A stretch of DNA of 64,000 bases from Sulfitobacter sp. M05 (GTDB lineage: Bacteria; Pseudomonadota; Alphaproteobacteria; Rhodobacterales; Rhodobacteraceae), in assembly GCF_029285175.1 (NCBI RefSeq), contig NZ_JABEDH010000002.1:186001-250000 (forward strand), written 5' to 3'. A program made the position numbers and the translations under genes. The notes beneath the pieces were generated by a model. That model ran no database searches and was not told where the DNA came from. It saw nothing but the letters and a program-made list of their open reading frames with translations. Positions within the stretch are counted from its first letter, which is position 1; each line of letters opens with the position of its first letter. Positions 26,446 through 35,126 of this stretch are shown piece after piece.

Positions 26446-27195
26446 ATGCAATCCCCTACCACGTTGGCACAACCATCCACCCCTATCACAACACAGCCTA
26501 TATATTGCGAAAAATTGGCCAAATATGACTTTGTTCATCTGTCTCCCGAAACGTTTCTGCGTGAGATAGACGATCTGCCTCAGCACGAATTGGAGAGCTT
26601 TCGGGACAGTTGGAATAGTCTTGAAGTTGACCAGTATATGGCGGATGGCGGCACCTACCGTCGGCGTCGGCACGGCACGTTTTCAGCCACACGTGCGGGA
26701 GGCGGTATCGCACATGAAACTCACCAGTCTCACTACCAGACCACAACCTTTAACGGCCTAAACGGCGGCGTTCAGCGACACTTTGCGCCGCTGGAAGATC
26801 ATGTTGCACATGGAAGAGTTCTCAGAAACATCCTTGCGTTTGCGTCGCGCAGTTTTGGGATGCTGTCGCCGATGTATGACTGGCATGTCGAAACTCATCA
26901 ATTTCGCATTGATGCCCAACCCACCGGAGGGAAACCCACTCCGGAGGGCGTCCATCGCGACGGTGTTGATTACGTGCTCATGGTTCTCGTGGACCGGCAC
27001 AATGTCGTCAATGGAACCACCCGCGTCCTCGACGCGGATAACAACGAAGTCGCGCAGTTTACCCTTGTCAAACCGTTTGAGGCCGTCATGGTCAACGATT
27101 TGCGCGTGGCACATGGTGTCTCGGCCATTCTTCCCGCATCGGCCGAACTCAAAGGTCATCGCGACATGCTCGTTGCGACGTTCAAACGCAAATAG
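26446..27195 (+). CDS. 2-oxoglutarate/Fe(II) dioxygenase, PF10014 amino-acid hydroxylase type
   Basis: 249 residues; start ATG 26446 chosen for GGAGGA 7 bases upstream (ATG 26440 and TTG 26431 are in frame). The iron facial triad is H170-x-D172 (EGVHRDGVDY) and H223 (LRVAHGVS), with R239 in GHRDMLVATF as the likely 2-oxoglutarate anchor. The order and spacing fit PF10014, which includes the Bacillus L-isoleucine 4-hydroxylase (IDO) and relatives acting on free L-amino acids. The adjacent LysE exporter supports a free amino acid substrate. The exact substrate is unknown. Confidence 0.85.
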   Translation: MQSPTTLAQPSTPITTQPIYCEKLAKYDFVHLSPETFLREIDDLPQHELESFRDSWNSLEVDQYMADGGTYRRRRHGTFSATRAGGGIAHETHQSHYQTTTFNGLNGGVQRHFAPLEDHVAHGRVLRNILAFASRSFGMLSPMYDWHVETHQFRIDAQPTGGKPTPEGVHRDGVDYVLMVLVDRHNVVNGTTRVLDADNNEVAQFTLVKPFEAVMVNDLRVAHGVSAILPASAELKGHRDMLVATFKRK

Positions 27196-27204
27196 CAGCA
27201 GAAC

Positions 27205-27290
27205 GACCAGTCACCAGATCTGTCCGGTGGCTGGTCAACAATCCGTCCGGTGGCTGGTCAACAATCCGTCCAGTGGCTGGTCAACAAAAG
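27205..27290. repeat. hairpin with three tandem 23-bp repeats between dioxygenase and exporter
   Basis: GACCAGTCACC (27205-27215) can pair with GGTGGCTGGTC (27226-27236) around a 10-base loop, with one G-U pair. The right arm is part of a 23-bp unit (GTCCGGTGGCTGGTCAACAA plus TCC) repeated at 27222, 27245 and, diverged, 27268. The left arm could therefore pair with any of three copies. It ends just before the exporter's ribosome site. It may be an attenuator or translational control element, or simple slippage. Confidence 0.7.
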
Positions 27291-27300
27291 GAATACCAAT

Positions 27301-27930
27301 TTGGACATCACACAAGCATGGGTCATCGCAACCATAACCTGGCTCGCCGTCATCAGTCCCGGGGCTGATTTTGCCGTCGTCTCAAGAAATTCGTCACTTT
27401 TCGGCCAAGGGGCTGGCCTTGCCTCTTCGGTTGGAATTGCCTCTGGCTGTTTTGTACACGTCGCTTACGCGATTCTGGGCCTTGCACTCATATCGCAATA
27501 CGTCCCTGAGTTCTTTGAATATGTGCGGATCGTCGGCGCCGGTTATCTACTCTATCTGGGTCTAACGATGGTTCGCTCCAAACCGATTCAGGTGAACGCG
27601 CGCGATGGAAGCGACAATCAACTCACCAACTGGCGTTACTTTGGGATGGGCTTGCTCACCAACAGCCTCAACCCGAAAACATCCTTGTTTGTCATCAGTC
27701 TCTACAGCCAGGTCATCGGGCCAGACACATCGTTGGAAGCCAAGCTGCTGTGGGGTGCTTTTATCGCGGCCTCTCACCTCTTGTGGTTCAGCGCGGTCTC
27801 CATGTTCATGTCCGCGCCTGCCATTCGCATGCGCATACTCAGCAACCAGCGTGCGTTTAACGTTGGGATTGGCTTGGTGTTGCTTCTGCTGGGTTGTTTT
27901 CTGCTACTTAAGAACGACCTGGGAGTATAA
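27301..27930 (+). CDS. LysE family exporter in the dioxygenase cassette
   Basis: 209 residues from TTG 27301, with AAAGGA 8 bases upstream. An in-frame upstream extension would read through the tandem repeats and is probably not translated. Six helices with the family marks AVISPGADFAVVSRNSSLFGQ and GMGLLTNSLNPKTSLFVISL. It follows the dioxygenase by 105 bases and precedes the HAD gene by 1 base, so all three are probably one operon. It probably exports the hydroxylated amino acid or a related toxic compound; this is inference. Confidence 0.87.
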   Translation: MDITQAWVIATITWLAVISPGADFAVVSRNSSLFGQGAGLASSVGIASGCFVHVAYAILGLALISQYVPEFFEYVRIVGAGYLLYLGLTMVRSKPIQVNARDGSDNQLTNWRYFGMGLLTNSLNPKTSLFVISLYSQVIGPDTSLEAKLLWGAFIAASHLLWFSAVSMFMSAPAIRMRILSNQRAFNVGIGLVLLLLGCFLLLKNDLGV

Positions 27931-27931
27931 G

Positions 27932-28552
27932 ATGCCTAAACCCGTCGCACTCGTTGATTTGGAAGGTGTTATCTTCCCGGAAATGTGGCCCTCAATTGCA
28001 TCCGCTATTGGCGATAGAAAGCTCGAAGTCACAACACGGGAAGTCGCTGACTATCCGACATTAATGACACAAAGGCTTAAGCTACTTCGCAGCAATGGTG
28101 TGCAACTTGCCGATGTTCAAGAGATCGTATCTAGGTTGTCATTTTTGCCCGGATCAATCGATTTCATCGAAGCGCTCAAATCATTCGCCGAGGTCGTGAT
28201 CGTTACAGATTCGTTTGCCCCGATGAACGACAGCGCGCTTGAGGCACTGTCCGTGAGCCGCGTCTTCACGAACCATCTGACGGTTGATTGTCACGGTTTT
28301 GCTGCTGACTGCTTTTACTGGCATATCGGGTGTGGCAAGGAACGGGTTTATGAGTTCCTGCATGATAGACAATCCCCGGTGCTTGCTATCGGGGATGGAT
28401 TTAATGACCTCGCTATGCTGAGACGCGCTGATCTTGGAATACTATTTGATCCGTCGGACATGACCCTCCGCTCAGCCGGAGAACTACCGGTCCTCCGAAA
28501 TCTTGAGCAGGTGCTTCCTAAATTCTCAGCGTTCGCTGATGTACATGCTTAG
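27932..28552 (+). CDS. HAD-family phosphatase, ThrH-like (phosphoserine/homoserine)
   Basis: 206 residues. HAD motif I is DLEGVIFPEMW (D9), motif II VIVTDSF, motif III a Lys near GCGKERVYEF and motif IV IGDGFNDLAML. The start (ALVDLEGVIFPEMW) and YPTLMTQRLKLL resemble ThrH of Pseudomonas, a phosphoserine phosphatase able to transfer phosphate to homoserine. It is one base from the exporter. In this operon it may make or recycle serine, homoserine or a hydroxy-amino-acid phosphate. GGGAG lies upstream of the ATG. Confidence 0.82.
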   Translation: MPKPVALVDLEGVIFPEMWPSIASAIGDRKLEVTTREVADYPTLMTQRLKLLRSNGVQLADVQEIVSRLSFLPGSIDFIEALKSFAEVVIVTDSFAPMNDSALEALSVSRVFTNHLTVDCHGFAADCFYWHIGCGKERVYEFLHDRQSPVLAIGDGFNDLAMLRRADLGILFDPSDMTLRSAGELPVLRNLEQVLPKFSAFADVHA

Positions 28553-28958
28553 CGGGCACTGAGTGGTCCATGTTCTTCTGGCCGTATCCACCTGACTTAT
28601 GGAGATAAAGGTGCGACCCACGCCACCAAGCCGTATCTTCAGAAAGGTCTTGTTGGATTTCTGTTGCACCATGCTTCACGCTAACAGCTCGCCTCAAATC
28701 ACTGTGAAACCCAAACATCGGCCTCACGGAATATGTGATAATCAAGCCTTCTTGAGGGATCGCTTCGCTTGATAGCTTCGAGGGTAGAATGCGAAACCTG
28801 CAATCGGTACTCCTAAAAGCGCAATCCATTTCATAACTGAAAGACCGTCCTTTCTGCGCACAACAAAGAACAGATATTCACAACTCTGAAACTTTCACGA
28901 CACGGTTGTGATCCAGACGCTATGGGCACACCCCAGCCACTGAAACACACTGGCCCCC
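28553..28958. other. 406-base gap with no supported gene
   Basis: Both strands were read. The longest open frame (minus, 28518-28829) has no recognisable motif, no clear ribosome site and overlaps the end of the ThrH-like gene. The segment marks the right border of the acquired-looking cassette. No tRNA-like or long repeat was seen that would match the tRNA-Ala 3' end. Confidence 0.5.
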
Positions 28959-29831
28959 TCACGTAAATTTCCGAAACAGCCGCGTGCGGTCGAACATATC
29001 TTCCAGTTCTTCCATACGTTCCTTTGTGCCTTCCCAATGCTGATCCTGCACCGAGGCAATCATAGTTTCCACCAGCAACATGGTTGTCGCCGCCGAATCC
29101 CACGCCGAGGGCACAACGATCCGGTTTGAAAAGCTGTGTTCGGCCAGCTGATGCACCGGGCTGCGCCATTGGTCGGTGAACAGGATAATCTTCGCACCGC
29201 GCGCATGGGCCATCTCGGCCAGCTTTAACGTGTTGTTTTCATAGCGGCGCACGTCGAAAATGATGAACACATCCCCTTCCGACGCATTCAACAGGTAATG
29301 CGGCCAGGAATTCGAGGTGGATTGCACATGGGTCAGATTGGGGCGGATCACCTGCATGTGCAGGAACAGGTATTCGGCCAGCGTATGGGTGATCCGCCCC
29401 CCAACAATATACAGATGGCGTGACGGATCCGCGACCAAGGCACAGGCCGCATCAAAGGACACCGGATCAATCTGGCCCAATGTGTGGCGGATGTTGTCGA
29501 TCACCGCCTCGGTAAACCGGTTCAGCATATGGCCTGACGGGGCGGCCTCGGCCCATGTGTCATGTTTGGCAATCGGACTCTTGGCCTTGGCGCGCAATTC
29601 TTCGCGTAATTCGGCCTGAAACTCCGGATAGCCCTTGTAGCCCAGTTTTTGCACCATCCTTGCGACGGTTGGCACCGAAACATCAGCATCCTTGGCCAAG
29701 GCTGACAATGTTCCCAAACCGGAGGCGGGATAGTTTTCAAGTATGGACAGGGCAAGCTGGCGTTCCGCGCGCGTCAGGTCATCCAGTTTGTTCTGAATCC
29801 GGTCCGAAATCATCAGCATGTCCTCTGACAT
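28959..29831 (-). CDS. MurR/RpiR family regulator with SIS domain
   Basis: 290 residues from ATG 29831, preceded by AGAGGTG at 5 bases (ATG 29849 is less likely). N-terminal HTH_6 (TRAERQLALSILENYPASGL, GTLSALAKDADVSVPTVARM, VQKLGYKGYPEFQAELREEL) and a C-terminal SIS domain (HLYIVGGRITHTLAEYLFLH, DVFIIFDVRRYENNTLKLAE). SIS domains in this family sense sugar phosphates or other metabolites. It is divergent from the catabolic operon starting at 29945 and probably controls it. Confidence 0.92.
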   Translation of the reverse strand: MSEDMLMISDRIQNKLDDLTRAERQLALSILENYPASGLGTLSALAKDADVSVPTVARMVQKLGYKGYPEFQAELREELRAKAKSPIAKHDTWAEAAPSGHMLNRFTEAVIDNIRHTLGQIDPVSFDAACALVADPSRHLYIVGGRITHTLAEYLFLHMQVIRPNLTHVQSTSNSWPHYLLNASEGDVFIIFDVRRYENNTLKLAEMAHARGAKIILFTDQWRSPVHQLAEHSFSNRIVVPSAWDSAATTMLLVETMIASVQDQHWEGTKERMEELEDMFDRTRLFRKFT

Positions 29832-29854
29832 GGGCACCTCTTTTTGCATATAAA

Positions 29855-29926
29855 TTTATCATTCCGAAACGATATGTGATAATTTTTTCACAATTGTGTT
29901 GACAGAATGCTCGGTTGGCAAGAGTT
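29855..29926. promoter_or_regulatory. divergent promoter and operator candidates for the RpiR-controlled operon
   Basis: Two dyads: TTATCA (29856-29861) with TGATAA (29877-29882), and the perfect palindrome CACAATTGTG (29889-29898). The second abuts TTGACA (29899-29904), a consensus -35, with an A+T-rich -10 candidate about 20 bases on (TTTTAT). A repressor on the palindrome would block the rightward promoter. Confidence 0.55.
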
Positions 29927-29944
29927 TTATCCGCGGGAGGCAGC

Positions 29945-30709
29945 ATGAATCAGACGTTAAAAGGCAACTCGGAAACCGTTTTCAAAGTGGTTAATCCTGC
30001 TGGGGCATCACCAATTGTATTGGTCTGCGAACATGCCAGCCATGCCATCCCCGCACAGTTTGACAATCTAGGTTTGAGCGGCGCGCCACTGACAAGCCAT
30101 GCCGCATGGGATCCCGGTGCCATGGCCGTGGCGCAAGACATGGCGCGGGAGCTGGACGCCGTGCTTGTAACATCCTGCGTGTCCAGACTGGTATATGATT
30201 GCAACCGTCCACCTGACGCAGCCGGTGCGATGCCTGCAAAAAGCGAAATCTTTGACATTCCGGGGAACGCCAAACTGTCACCGGTCGAACGAGCCTCTCG
30301 CGCAGCGCAGTATTACACGCCCTTTCGCGACGCTCTGGCTAGCGTTGTGGCTGCGAAAGAAAAGCCGGTTCTGGTGACAATTCACAGCTTTACACCCATC
30401 TATCACGGTGCCCCCCGCAGCGTTGAAATTGGTGTGCTGCATGACAGCGACACGCGGCTGGCGGATGCCATGTTAAAAACCGGCGCGGCACACAGCCCGC
30501 ATATCACCCGACGCAACGAACCGTATGGCCCGCAGGACGGGGTCACACATACCCTGTTGGAACATGGCGTCTCTGGGGGACATCCGAACGTGATGCTCGA
30601 AATACGCAACGATCTGATCGCGACCCCCGCAGAACAGAGCTTGATGGCCAAACAGCTGAGCGCTTGGGTGTCAGATGCCTGTGCGACCCTCGCGAAAGAT
30701 CCGACATGA
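29945..30709 (+). CDS. N-formylglutamate amidohydrolase family protein
   Basis: 254 residues from ATG 29945, with GGGAGG 4 bases upstream. The PF05013 fold is marked by IVLVCEHASHAIP, TSHAAWDPGAMAVAQDMA, VYDCNRPPD, LVTIHSFTP and MLEIRND, with metal-binding His/Glu in the first and last. Classical HutG removes formate from N-formylglutamate, but no hut genes are here. With a glutamine-synthetase-like ligase in the same operon, hydrolysis of a gamma-glutamyl or N-acyl amide is a reasonable alternative. It overlaps the TRAP small permease gene (ATGA). Confidence 0.82.
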   Translation: MNQTLKGNSETVFKVVNPAGASPIVLVCEHASHAIPAQFDNLGLSGAPLTSHAAWDPGAMAVAQDMARELDAVLVTSCVSRLVYDCNRPPDAAGAMPAKSEIFDIPGNAKLSPVERASRAAQYYTPFRDALASVVAAKEKPVLVTIHSFTPIYHGAPRSVEIGVLHDSDTRLADAMLKTGAAHSPHITRRNEPYGPQDGVTHTLLEHGVSGGHPNVMLEIRNDLIATPAEQSLMAKQLSAWVSDACATLAKDPT

Positions 30710-31275
30710 ACGGCGTGCTGCGCAGTTACATCCGGTGTGTGGATGGGATGAACCACCGCATCGGACGCATCGCAATGTATGGTATTTTTGTCTTGATGGG
30801 CATTTTGATCTGGTCCTCAATCAGCAAGACCTTTTTCCTGCCCAGCCTCTGGACCCTTGAAATGGCGCAATTTGTCATGGTGGGCTATTACATCCTTGGC
30901 GGCCCCTATTCGATCCAGTTGGGATCAAATGTGCGCATGGACCTGCTCTATGGTGACTGGTCGATCCGGCGCAAAGCCTGGTTTGATCTGCTGACAGTCT
31001 GCTTTCTGATCTTCTATCTCTGCGTCCTGCTTTATGGCGCGGTTAGTTCGACCGCCTATGCGCTGGGATATTGGAAGACTGAACCGTTCTCCTATCTGTT
31101 CGGCATTGTCACCGGCAGCGAGGAAATCGGGCGGCTTGAGCGGTCTTCCTCGGCATGGCGTCCCTACATGTGGCCGATCAAGGCTGTGATGATTGTCGGC
31201 TTCCTGTTGATGTTGCTGCAATGCGTATCGGAATTGTGCAAAGACGTACTGCGGCTAAAAGGCGAAGAAATCTAA
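30706..31275 (+). CDS. dctQ: TRAP transporter small permease (DctQ)
   Basis: 189 residues from ATG 30706, coupled to the preceding stop. Four helices: IAMYGIFVLMGILIWSSIS, MAQFVMVGYYILGGPYSI, WFDLLTVCFLIFYLCVLLYG and WPIKAVMIVGFLLMLLQC. The loop QLGSNVRMDLLYGDWS is the DctQ signature. It pairs with DctM in the inner membrane to import a carboxylate-type solute with Na+. It overlaps dctM by one base. Confidence 0.92.
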   Translation: MNGVLRSYIRCVDGMNHRIGRIAMYGIFVLMGILIWSSISKTFFLPSLWTLEMAQFVMVGYYILGGPYSIQLGSNVRMDLLYGDWSIRRKAWFDLLTVCFLIFYLCVLLYGAVSSTAYALGYWKTEPFSYLFGIVTGSEEIGRLERSSSAWRPYMWPIKAVMIVGFLLMLLQCVSELCKDVLRLKGEEI

Positions 31276-32600
31276 TGCCCCACGAGATGATCGCCACCCT
31301 GATGTTTTCCTCGATGATGCTGATGCTGTTGACCGGCCAGCGGGTTTTCGGGGCCATCGGATTTATCGCTGTTGTAGCCGCCTTGTTGCTCTGGGGGGAC
31401 AAGGGCGGGTTCGACATTGGTTTTTCCGCCGCGATGAAACTGATGAAATGGTATCCGCTGCTGACCCTGCCGATGTTCATCTTCATGGGATACGTCCTGT
31501 CGGAATCCAAAATCGCCGATGATCTTTATAAGATGTTTCATGTCTGGATGGGCGGCCTGCGCGGCGGGTTGGCGATTGGGACAATCGGCCTGATGGTATT
31601 AATTTCCGCGATGAACGGATTGTCTGTTGCCGGTATGGCAATTGGTGCGACGATTGCCCTGCCCGAGCTGCTCAAACGTGGTTACGACAAACGCATGGTC
31701 ACTGGCGTTATTCAGGCGGGTTCCAGTCTGGGCATTCTGGTGCCGCCTTCGGTTGTGCTGGTTCTTTATGCGATGATTGCACGCCAACCTGTGGGGCAAC
31801 TCTGGCTTGCGGGGATCATTCCGGGACTGATGATGGCGGCAATGTTCATCATCTACATCGTAATCCGCTGCCGCATTAATCCGGAACTCGGCCCTGCCTT
31901 GCCGCTTGAAGAGCGTGACATCCCGCGCGCGGAGAAACTGCGCCTATTGCGGGCCGGTCTGCTGCCGCTGGGTATCTTTGCCGTGATGATGGTGCCCTTT
32001 GTGAACGGCTGGACTTCGCTGGTCGAAAGCTCTGCCATCGGTGCCATTGCCGCCTTTGGGGCCGCTGTCCTTAAGGGCCGTATGACCCGCGAAGTGTTCG
32101 AGAACTCGGTGCGCAACACGCTGGGCATCACCTGCATGTTCATGTGGATCATCCTTGCTGCCCTCGCCTTTGGCGCGGTATTTGACGGGCTGGGCGCGGT
32201 GAAAGCGATTGAAAGCCTGTTCACCGAACAACTCAACCTGTCGCCATGGATGATCCTGATCCTGATGCAGCTCAGCTTTATCATCATGGGCACCTTCCTT
32301 GATGACACAGCTATGCTGGTCATTGTTGCTCCGCTTTATGTGCCGCTGGTCGGGGCGCTGGGGTTCGATCTGATCTGGTATGGTATCCTTTACACGATCA
32401 CCACACAGATCGCCTATATGACACCGCCTTTCGGCTATAACCTGTTCCTGATGCGCGCAATGGCGCCGCCGGAAATCTCCCTGCGCGACATCTATGGCTC
32501 GGTGACACCCTTTGTGCTGGTGATGGTGCTGGCGCTGACCCTTGTCATGTTCTTTCCGGGTCTGGCCCTGTGGCTGCCTGAGTATGTTTACGGAAACTAA
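31275..32600 (+). CDS. dctM: TRAP transporter large permease (DctM)
   Basis: 441 residues with about 11-12 helices; start ATG 31275 overlaps the dctQ stop by one base. Family marks are LLTGQRVFGAIGFIA, PLLTLPMFIFMGYVLSES, GAGSSLGILVPPS-type motif (IQAGSSLGILVPPSVVLVLY), LGTFLDDTAML-type motif (IIMGTFLDDTAMLVIVAP) and MTPPFGYNLFLMRA. It forms the ion-coupled channel of the DctPQM system. Confidence 0.94.
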   Translation: MPHEMIATLMFSSMMLMLLTGQRVFGAIGFIAVVAALLLWGDKGGFDIGFSAAMKLMKWYPLLTLPMFIFMGYVLSESKIADDLYKMFHVWMGGLRGGLAIGTIGLMVLISAMNGLSVAGMAIGATIALPELLKRGYDKRMVTGVIQAGSSLGILVPPSVVLVLYAMIARQPVGQLWLAGIIPGLMMAAMFIIYIVIRCRINPELGPALPLEERDIPRAEKLRLLRAGLLPLGIFAVMMVPFVNGWTSLVESSAIGAIAAFGAAVLKGRMTREVFENSVRNTLGITCMFMWIILAALAFGAVFDGLGAVKAIESLFTEQLNLSPWMILILMQLSFIIMGTFLDDTAMLVIVAPLYVPLVGALGFDLIWYGILYTITTQIAYMTPPFGYNLFLMRAMAPPEISLRDIYGSVTPFVLVMVLALTLVMFFPGLALWLPEYVYGN

Positions 32601-32612
32601 ACCCTAAAAAAA

Positions 32613-32627
32613 GCCGGGCCAACCGGC
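32613..32627 (+). other. small intercistronic hairpin between dctM and dctP
   Basis: GCCGG-GCCAA-CCGGC, 13 bases after the dctM stop and preceded by a run of seven A. It may protect the downstream dctP message so that the binding protein is made in excess. Confidence 0.4.
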
Positions 32628-32653
32628 GCAATTCAACAACAAGGAGACACGAC

Positions 32654-33688
32654 ATGACCACCAGACGTAAGTTTATCCAAGGGGCTGCCGTTGCCGCCCC
32701 CGCCGCTGCGCTGGCTGCACCAGCCGTAGCCCAAAACACCATCAAATGGCGGATGCAGACCTATGCCGGTGCATCCCTCGCCGCGGAAGTCATCGAGCCC
32801 GCCATCAAGATGTTCAACAAGATCGCCGGCGACCGGATGCAGATCGAACTGTTTTACGCCGATCAACTGGTCCCGACAGGCGAGTTGTTCCAAGCGATGC
32901 AGCGCGGCACCATCGACGCGGTGCAGTCCGATGATGACTCCATGGCCTCGCCCACCGAAGTCACGGTTTTTGGCGGCTACTTTCCCTTCGGCTCGCGTTA
33001 CTCGCTCGACGTGCCAGTGCTGTTCAACCAATATGGTCTGAATGAAATCTGGGACGAAGAATACTCCAAGGTTGGCGTCAAACACATCTCTGCCGGCGCA
33101 TGGGATCCTTGCCACTTTGCCACGAAAGATCCGATCAACTCATTGGCTGACCTCAAGGGCAAACGCATCTTTACCTTCCCAACTGCGGGCCGCTTCCTCA
33201 CTCAATTCGGTGTGGTGCCGGTGAACCTGCCCTGGGAAGACATCGAAGTCGCCATGCAGACCGGCGAGTTGGACGGTATCGCATGGTCCGGTATCACCGA
33301 AGATTATACCGTGGGTTGGGCCGATGTGACCAACTACTTCCTGACCAACAACATTTCCGGTGCTTGGGCCGGATCGTTCTATGCCAATATGGAACGCTGG
33401 AACGAGCTGCCGGAGGATTTGCAAACCCTGTTCCGCGTCTGCTGTGACCAGTCGCACTACTACCGCCAGTGGTGGTACTGGGGTGGCGAAGCCAACTTGC
33501 GCGTTAATGGTGACAAGCTGAAGCTGACGACGATCCCGGATGAAGAATGGGCCACCGTCGAGGCCGCCGCTCAGGACTTCTGGGAAGAGATTGCCGCTGA
33601 GTCTGACGTCAAACGTCGGGTGGTTGATATCTTCAAAAAATACAACGCAGACATGGTCAAAGCGGGCCGTCCTTACCGCTACGGCTAA
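32654..33688 (+). CDS. dctP: TRAP transporter solute-binding protein (DctP)
   Basis: 344 residues with a Tat-type leader (TTRRKFIQGAAVAAPAA, cleavage near AVAQ-N). The TakP/DctP fold is shown by TIKWRMQTYAG, GDRMQIELFYADQLVPTGEL, IFTFPTAGRFLTQFGVVPVN, WEDIEVAMQTGELDGIAWSG and TIPDEEWATVEAAAQDFW. The conserved Arg in AGRFL usually clamps a carboxylate, so the ligand is probably an acid or zwitterion. GGAGA lies 8 bases before the ATG. It is in the RpiR-controlled operon; the ligand is unknown. Confidence 0.9.
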   Translation: MTTRRKFIQGAAVAAPAAALAAPAVAQNTIKWRMQTYAGASLAAEVIEPAIKMFNKIAGDRMQIELFYADQLVPTGELFQAMQRGTIDAVQSDDDSMASPTEVTVFGGYFPFGSRYSLDVPVLFNQYGLNEIWDEEYSKVGVKHISAGAWDPCHFATKDPINSLADLKGKRIFTFPTAGRFLTQFGVVPVNLPWEDIEVAMQTGELDGIAWSGITEDYTVGWADVTNYFLTNNISGAWAGSFYANMERWNELPEDLQTLFRVCCDQSHYYRQWWYWGGEANLRVNGDKLKLTTIPDEEWATVEAAAQDFWEEIAAESDVKRRVVDIFKKYNADMVKAGRPYRYG

Positions 33689-33758
33689 ACCCCAATGCGG
33701 GGGCGGCACAGATCGCCCTCGCCACTCTACCCGCCATCCCCAAATGTGAGTATTTTCC

Positions 33759-35123
33759 ATGACTGGCAAACTGTCTTTTGACGATCTGAAATCACGCGTC
33801 GCCGACGGGTCAATCGACACCGTTTTGGCCTGTTTCGTGGATATGCAGGGCCGCCTGACCGGCAAGCGGTTTCATGCGGTCAACTTTGTCGAAACCTCGT
33901 TTAAGGAGACCCATTGCTGTAACTACCTGCTGGCCACCGATCTGGAAATGGCGACGCCTGACGGCTATGCCTCGACCTCTTGGGAAAGCGGTTATGGCGA
34001 TTATGTCATGGCACCGGATCTGTCGACAATCCGCCTGACCCCGTGGCTGGAAGGCACCGCAATGGTGTTGTGCGATGTCTTGGATCACCACACCCACGCG
34101 CCGGTGCCCCATGATCCGCGCGCCATGCTGAAAAAACAAATCGCGCGCCTGAAAAAGCTGGGCTTTGACGCCATGATGGCCACAGAGCTGGAGTTCTTCC
34201 TGTTCGAGAAAAGCTTTGAAGAAATCCGCAAAGGCAACTTTCAGGACCTGACGCCAATTTCGGGCTACAACGAAGATTACCATATTTTGCAGACCACCAA
34301 AGAGGAACATGTGATGCGGCCAATCCGCAATCACCTGTTTGCCGCAGGTCTGCCCATCGAAAACACCAAGGGGGAGGCGGAAGCCGGTCAGGAAGAGCTG
34401 AACATCCGCTACGCCGCCGCCCTTGATTGCGCTGACAACCACTCAATCGCGAAACACGCCATCAAGGAAATTGCATGGCAGCAGGGCCATGCCGCATCCT
34501 TTCTGCCCAAGTGGCACAAGGACCGTGTGGGCAGTTCAAGCCACGTGCATCAATCGCTGTGGAAAGACGGCCAGCCGATGTTCTTCGACAAGAAGGCCGA
34601 TCTGGGTAAATCCAAACTGATGGATCACTATATGGCCGGGCTGATTGCCCATGCGCCCGATTACACGTTCTTTCTGGCCCCCTACGTGAACAGCTACAAA
34701 CGCTTTGCCAAAGGCACATTCGCACCAACCAAGACCGTCTGGTCAGTGGACAACCGCACCGCCGGTTTCCGCCTGTGTGGTGCTGACAGCAAGGGCGTGC
34801 GTGTTGAATGCCGCATCGGGGGATCGGATTTGAACCCCTATTTGGCCCAGGCCGCCATGCTCGCCGCCGGCATCAAGGGTATTGAGGAAAAAATGGAACT
34901 GGCCGCCCCCACCACCGGCGACGTTTATGCCGATGCCAAGGCTGCCGATATTCCACAAACCCTGCGCGCCGCCACCGAGACCCTGCGCAATTCCGCATTC
35001 CTGCGTGACGCCTTTGGCGATGACGTCGTGGCTCACTACGTGCGCAATGCGGAGTGGGAACAAGAAGAATTTGACCGCACCGTGACCGATTGGGAAATCG
35101 CACGCGGCTTTGAAAGGGCTTAA
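33759..35123 (+). CDS. glutamine synthetase family gamma-glutamyl ligase
   Basis: 454 residues. GS catalytic motifs are present: ATELEFFLFEKSFEE (Mg ligand Glu), GEAEAGQEELNIRY (nearer to PuuA/GlnA4 than to GlnA), GSSSHVHQSLW and NSYKRFAKGTFAPTKTVW, SVDNRTAGFR, VECRIGGSDLNPY. The C-terminal adenylylation Tyr loop of GlnA is absent. Such enzymes join glutamate to an amine such as putrescine or ethanolamine. The following aldehyde and alcohol dehydrogenases suggest an amine that is also an alcohol. It lies 70 bases after dctP, with no strong ribosome site. Confidence 0.85.
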   Translation: MTGKLSFDDLKSRVADGSIDTVLACFVDMQGRLTGKRFHAVNFVETSFKETHCCNYLLATDLEMATPDGYASTSWESGYGDYVMAPDLSTIRLTPWLEGTAMVLCDVLDHHTHAPVPHDPRAMLKKQIARLKKLGFDAMMATELEFFLFEKSFEEIRKGNFQDLTPISGYNEDYHILQTTKEEHVMRPIRNHLFAAGLPIENTKGEAEAGQEELNIRYAAALDCADNHSIAKHAIKEIAWQQGHAASFLPKWHKDRVGSSSHVHQSLWKDGQPMFFDKKADLGKSKLMDHYMAGLIAHAPDYTFFLAPYVNSYKRFAKGTFAPTKTVWSVDNRTAGFRLCGADSKGVRVECRIGGSDLNPYLAQAAMLAAGIKGIEEKMELAAPTTGDVYADAKAADIPQTLRAATETLRNSAFLRDAFGDDVVAHYVRNAEWEQEEFDRTVTDWEIARGFERA

Positions 35124-35126
35124 TCC

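Noticed and set aside
27222..27290. CRISPR-like direct repeats
   Set aside because: The 23-bp units are directly tandem without spacers, and there are no cas genes.
28518..28829. Minus-strand frame of 103 codons after the ThrH-like gene
   Set aside because: No family features, no ribosome site, overlaps the real gene; not called.
24193..28958. Integrative island using the tRNA-Ala 3' end as attachment site
   Set aside because: No second copy of the tRNA 3' end was found near 28.6-29 kb and no integrase gene is present.
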